In this document: positions 61,586 through 64,000 of the stretch, in pieces
Position numbering within the stretch: position 1 is the stretch's first letter
Layout of the letters: every line of letters starts with the position of its first letter
Assembly: GCF_003285545.1 (NCBI RefSeq)
Contig: NZ_QLNV01000019.1
Location: forward strand, 1 to 64,000
Length of the DNA stretch: 64,000 nucleotides
Direction of reading: 5' to 3'
Source: Sinomicrobium soli
Lineage (GTDB): Bacteria; Bacteroidota; Bacteroidia; Flavobacteriales; Flavobacteriaceae
Translations under genes and position numbers: made by a program
Notes under the pieces: model-generated
Databases searched by the model: none
Told to the model about the DNA's origin: nothing
What the model saw: the letters and a program-made list of their open reading frames with translations, nothing else

Positions 61586-63511
61586 TTATAATTTCATAAC
61601 AATAAACTCACTTCTTCTGTTTAGCTGATGTTCTTTTTCACTACAGGTCACGCCATCGGCACAGCCGTTTACCAACCGGGTCTCTCCGTAACCTTTACCA
61701 CTGACCCGATCCGGGGAAATACCTCCCTTTTCCAGGATATAGTTTATCGTCGATTTTGCCCTTCGTTCCGACAAGGCCTCGTTATAGGCATGACTGCCCC
61801 GGCTATCGGTATGTGAACGGACATCTACCCTGAGCTCGGGGTACTTCTTTAATACCGCAATAACCTTGCCAAGTTCTATTTCCGACACCTTGCGGATAGA
61901 CGAACCGTCGAAGTCGAAATAGATCGGTTTCAGTCCGAGTTTTTCGGTAAGATCGTCTCCCGTGGTAAATTCTGTCCGGTCTTTTACCAGCTCTACCAGC
62001 AATTCCCTTTTCTCTTCATTCCCAAGGGGCGTTACCCACTGCTCCCTGGTCAGGTAATCTGTTTGTGTTGTTCTCAGGTTATACCCTTCAAAAGGCCATA
62101 CGGGAACGCAGAAGCGTCCGTCCGCATCACTGCTTACCGTGGCCAGGATCTCGTTATCCTTATCCCTTATACCTATTTCGGCCCCTGCCACGGGCGTACG
62201 GCGTACACTGTCTATCACCCGCCCGCAAAGGGTAGCCTCCAGGCTTATCGGTGCCCCGGACACGCTGTAAATATTGTCGAAACCGCTTTTTTCGCCCCTG
62301 TTGGAAGAGAGAAACCCTGTTCCGTCCTTACGCATGACAAAGCCGAAATCGTCCCGTTCGGTATTTACGGGGGGGCCAAGGTTTACTATACGGGATTTCC
62401 CGAAAGGCCCTTCCAGTACGGTAAACACATCGAGCCCGCCAAAACCGCTATGCCCGCCGGAGGCAAAGTACAACTGCCCCTCTTCGTCCAGGTAGGGAAA
62501 GGTTTCCTTACCGGGCGTATTGATCTCTTCTCCGAGGTGCTCCACGGTGCCCAGACTGCCGTTCTCTTCTATACCGACCCTGAAAATATCCGTATCCCCC
62601 AGGCTTCCCGGCCGGTCGGACACAAAATAAAGATGGGTTTCATCGGCGCTGAGTGCGGGGTGTGCCGTAGAATAGGCATCGTCGTTGATTGGCAGGTCCT
62701 CGACGCCGGTCCATTTCTTTCCGTCGAAAGTAGCCCTGTAGATCTTCAGGTGATTGGTACCGTCTTCATCCTTGCCGAAATTCCCCCTGCGGTAATTGTT
62801 GCGGGTAAAATACATGGTCTTCCCATCACGGGTCACTGCAGCCGTGGTCTGATGGTATTTCGAGTTGACCCCGCCCCTTATTTTCTGCGGGTTGCTCAAG
62901 GTGCCGTCTTCATTGATATCGGCGGTATAGAGTTTAAGGAAGGGCATGACATTCCATTTATGCCTGCGTTTTACAAGTACCCCGGTATCCCGGGCCGAAG
63001 ATATGACCACCTGACCGTCGCCGTAATAGGCCGTACTGAAATCGGCATAACCGGTGTTGATCCCGGCGTCCTGCAAACGATACCTCGCCGAACCGTCGGC
63101 AAGGGTGGCAACAGCGCCGGTAAGTGCGGTAACATCTTCCGGGCTCTGCCCGGTCTTTTCATAAAACCGTGCGATATACCTGTCCGCTTCCGCTTTCCTG
63201 CCCGACACACGCAAACACTGTCCGTAGCGGTAGTAATACTCATCCGGGATCTCTGTTTCCCCGTAGGAAAACATCTTTTCATAATGTTTCAGCGCTTCTT
63301 CATACCGCGCATTGAAATAATAGGTATCCGCCAGTTTACCGTACAGGCCTGCAGATCCGAAACCCTGTTCCACAAGTGCCTCGTACATCTCGCCGGCACT
63401 GATATAGGCATACTTCCCGTAATCTTTATCGGCTTTCTCCTTACGTCTTTCCTGGGACCAGGCAGAAACGGCAAACACGGCCAATACGATAGTAAGTAAA
63501 CGTCTGTTCAT
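61586..63511 (-). CDS. OmpA family protein with TPR, PD40 and beta domains (PorE-like)
   Basis: This 641-residue protein has a signal peptide (about 1-19, ending SAWSQ), TPR-like helices (about 30-130, YEEALKHYEKMFSYG), a PD40/WD40-like propeller (about 145-420, for example GRKLYFVSDRPGSLGDTDIF-type blades reading THLYFVSDRPGSLGDTDIF), a carboxypeptidase-regulatory-like domain (about 430-500) and a C-terminal OmpA peptidoglycan-binding domain (about 525-641, PIYFDFDGSSIRKVSE, VRSHTDSRGSHAYNEALSERR). This order matches the T9SS-associated PorE-type proteins that anchor the secretion complex to peptidoglycan. It follows the PorP/SprF gene by 17 bp, a typical pair. Confidence 0.9.
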   Translation of the reverse strand: MNRRLLTIVLAVFAVSAWSQERRKEKADKDYGKYAYISAGEMYEALVEQGFGSAGLYGKLADTYYFNARYEEALKHYEKMFSYGETEIPDEYYYRYGQCLRVSGRKAEADRYIARFYEKTGQSPEDVTALTGAVATLADGSARYRLQDAGINTGYADFSTAYYGDGQVVISSARDTGVLVKRRHKWNVMPFLKLYTADINEDGTLSNPQKIRGGVNSKYHQTTAAVTRDGKTMYFTRNNYRRGNFGKDEDGTNHLKIYRATFDGKKWTGVEDLPINDDAYSTAHPALSADETHLYFVSDRPGSLGDTDIFRVGIEENGSLGTVEHLGEEINTPGKETFPYLDEEGQLYFASGGHSGFGGLDVFTVLEGPFGKSRIVNLGPPVNTERDDFGFVMRKDGTGFLSSNRGEKSGFDNIYSVSGAPISLEATLCGRVIDSVRRTPVAGAEIGIRDKDNEILATVSSDADGRFCVPVWPFEGYNLRTTQTDYLTREQWVTPLGNEEKRELLVELVKDRTEFTTGDDLTEKLGLKPIYFDFDGSSIRKVSEIELGKVIAVLKKYPELRVDVRSHTDSRGSHAYNEALSERRAKSTINYILEKGGISPDRVSGKGYGETRLVNGCADGVTCSEKEHQLNRRSEFIVMKL

Positions 63512-63528
63512 TGATCTCTGGTTTTAGT

Positions 63529-64000
63529 TTAGAAGAATCGCGGATAGATCATACGGCTTTTCAGGGAGGTAAAATCGAACCTGATAAAGATCTCATGAGA
63601 TCCCGAATTGTAATTTCCCAGGCTGTGGGTATCGCGGTCGTAAGCATACCCGATCTGTAACCCGGGGGTCACTTCAAACCCGGCCAGGGCGCTCACTGCG
63701 GCATCCCACCGGTATGCAGCCCCGAGGGTAAGCCTGTCATACAGCAGGAAATTGGCCGTAAGGTCTACCGACAACGGGGCCCCGGAAACAGCCTTGACCA
63801 TGGTGGCCGGCTTGAATTTGACGGTATTGCCCAGGTCAAATACATACCCCCCTATAAGGTAAAAGTGCATCCGTTCCCTGGCTACCGACTGCTTTACATC
63901 GTCATAGAAATGTGTTTCCAGCATGGCCGGTACCGAAAGCCCTACATACCACTTCTCCGAATGCAGGTAGGCCCCGGCCCCGAAATTGGGCGAGAACTTG
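63529..64000 (-). CDS. PorP/SprF family type IX secretion system membrane protein (partial)
   Basis: The frame runs off the window edge; the N-terminus is missing. The visible part reads KFSPNFGAGAYLHSEKWYVG then LSVPAMLETHFYDD, continues as beta strands (YLIGGYVFDLGNTVKFKPAT, LSVDLTANFLLYDRLTLGAA) and ends IGYAYDRDTHSLGNYNSGSH then EIFIRFDF. This is the typical PorP/SprF outer-membrane barrel. Members associate with T9SS components or deliver specific large cargo proteins; the linked OmpA gene agrees. An upstream adhesin-like cargo gene may lie beyond the window. Confidence 0.92.
   Translation of the reverse strand, partial: KFSPNFGAGAYLHSEKWYVGLSVPAMLETHFYDDVKQSVARERMHFYLIGGYVFDLGNTVKFKPATMVKAVSGAPLSVDLTANFLLYDRLTLGAAYRWDAAVSALAGFEVTPGLQIGYAYDRDTHSLGNYNSGSHEIFIRFDFTSLKSRMIYPRFF

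Noticed and set aside
62063-63499. 478-codon plus-strand frame opposite the OmpA-family gene
   Set aside because: Antisense shadow of a multi-domain gene with clear motifs.

Overview
The window looks like a chromosomal segment of a Bacteroidota bacterium, most likely a flavobacterium. The support is three SusC/SusD outer-membrane uptake pairs, two ECF sigma/FecR modules, a hybrid two-component PUL regulator, a PorP/SprF-OmpA (type IX secretion-type) pair, DUF6520, DUF3810 and DUF4833 proteins, and promoter-like TAnnTTTG boxes instead of classical -10 boxes. Base composition is mostly near 50% GC, with a clearly AT-richer stretch from position 1 to about 7,700. I saw no rRNA, tRNA, CRISPR array or transposase gene.

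Layout. 1-10,700: the end of an unknown gene, a DUF6520 protein, then on the minus strand an ECF sigma, FecR, STN-SusC, SusD and M16 peptidase locus (locus A). 11,000-16,000: an XRE regulator, prfB with its programmed frameshift, an ArsC-like reductase, a serine-less alpha/beta hydrolase and a VapC-type toxin-antitoxin pair. 16,000-24,700: a minus-strand run of DJ-1/PfpI, YceI, pirin, acetyltransferase and a second pirin below an AraC regulator, then PepD, DUF3810 and another AraC regulator. 24,800-44,500: GH92, YegP, a PepSY-like protein, an EEP phosphatase, and a polysaccharide-utilisation locus (GH130, sugar porter, IPT/NHL lipoprotein, EEP, DUF3823, SusD, SusC, hybrid two-component regulator; locus B). 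44,600-54,100: a truncated EEP copy, DUF4833, a complete EEP and a second sigma/FecR/STN-SusC/SusD locus (locus C). 54,400-64,000: two amidohydrolases, an rRNA/tRNA methyltransferase, two CI-repressor-like regulators, and the OmpA and PorP/SprF genes.

How the genes may work together. In loci A and C the STN domain of SusC should pass a substrate signal through FecR to the sigma factor. Locus B instead has an STN-less SusC and a hybrid sensor regulator. The most interesting reading is that GH92, GH130 and the EEP enzymes of loci B and C form a system for phosphorylated mannose glycans (phosphomannan). The GH92 has Gln615 where the usual catalytic-acid Glu should be, as expected for an enzyme whose leaving group is a phosphate, and EEP phosphatase-fold genes occur three times intact plus once truncated.

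The intergenic DNA is rich in repeats. These include a ~100-bp MITE-like family with nested inverted ends (five sites), heptamer tandem tracts (AACTAAG and GGTTACA types), an octamer tract, a 30-bp perfect palindrome upstream of SusC in locus A, and a ~110-bp imperfect inverted repeat.
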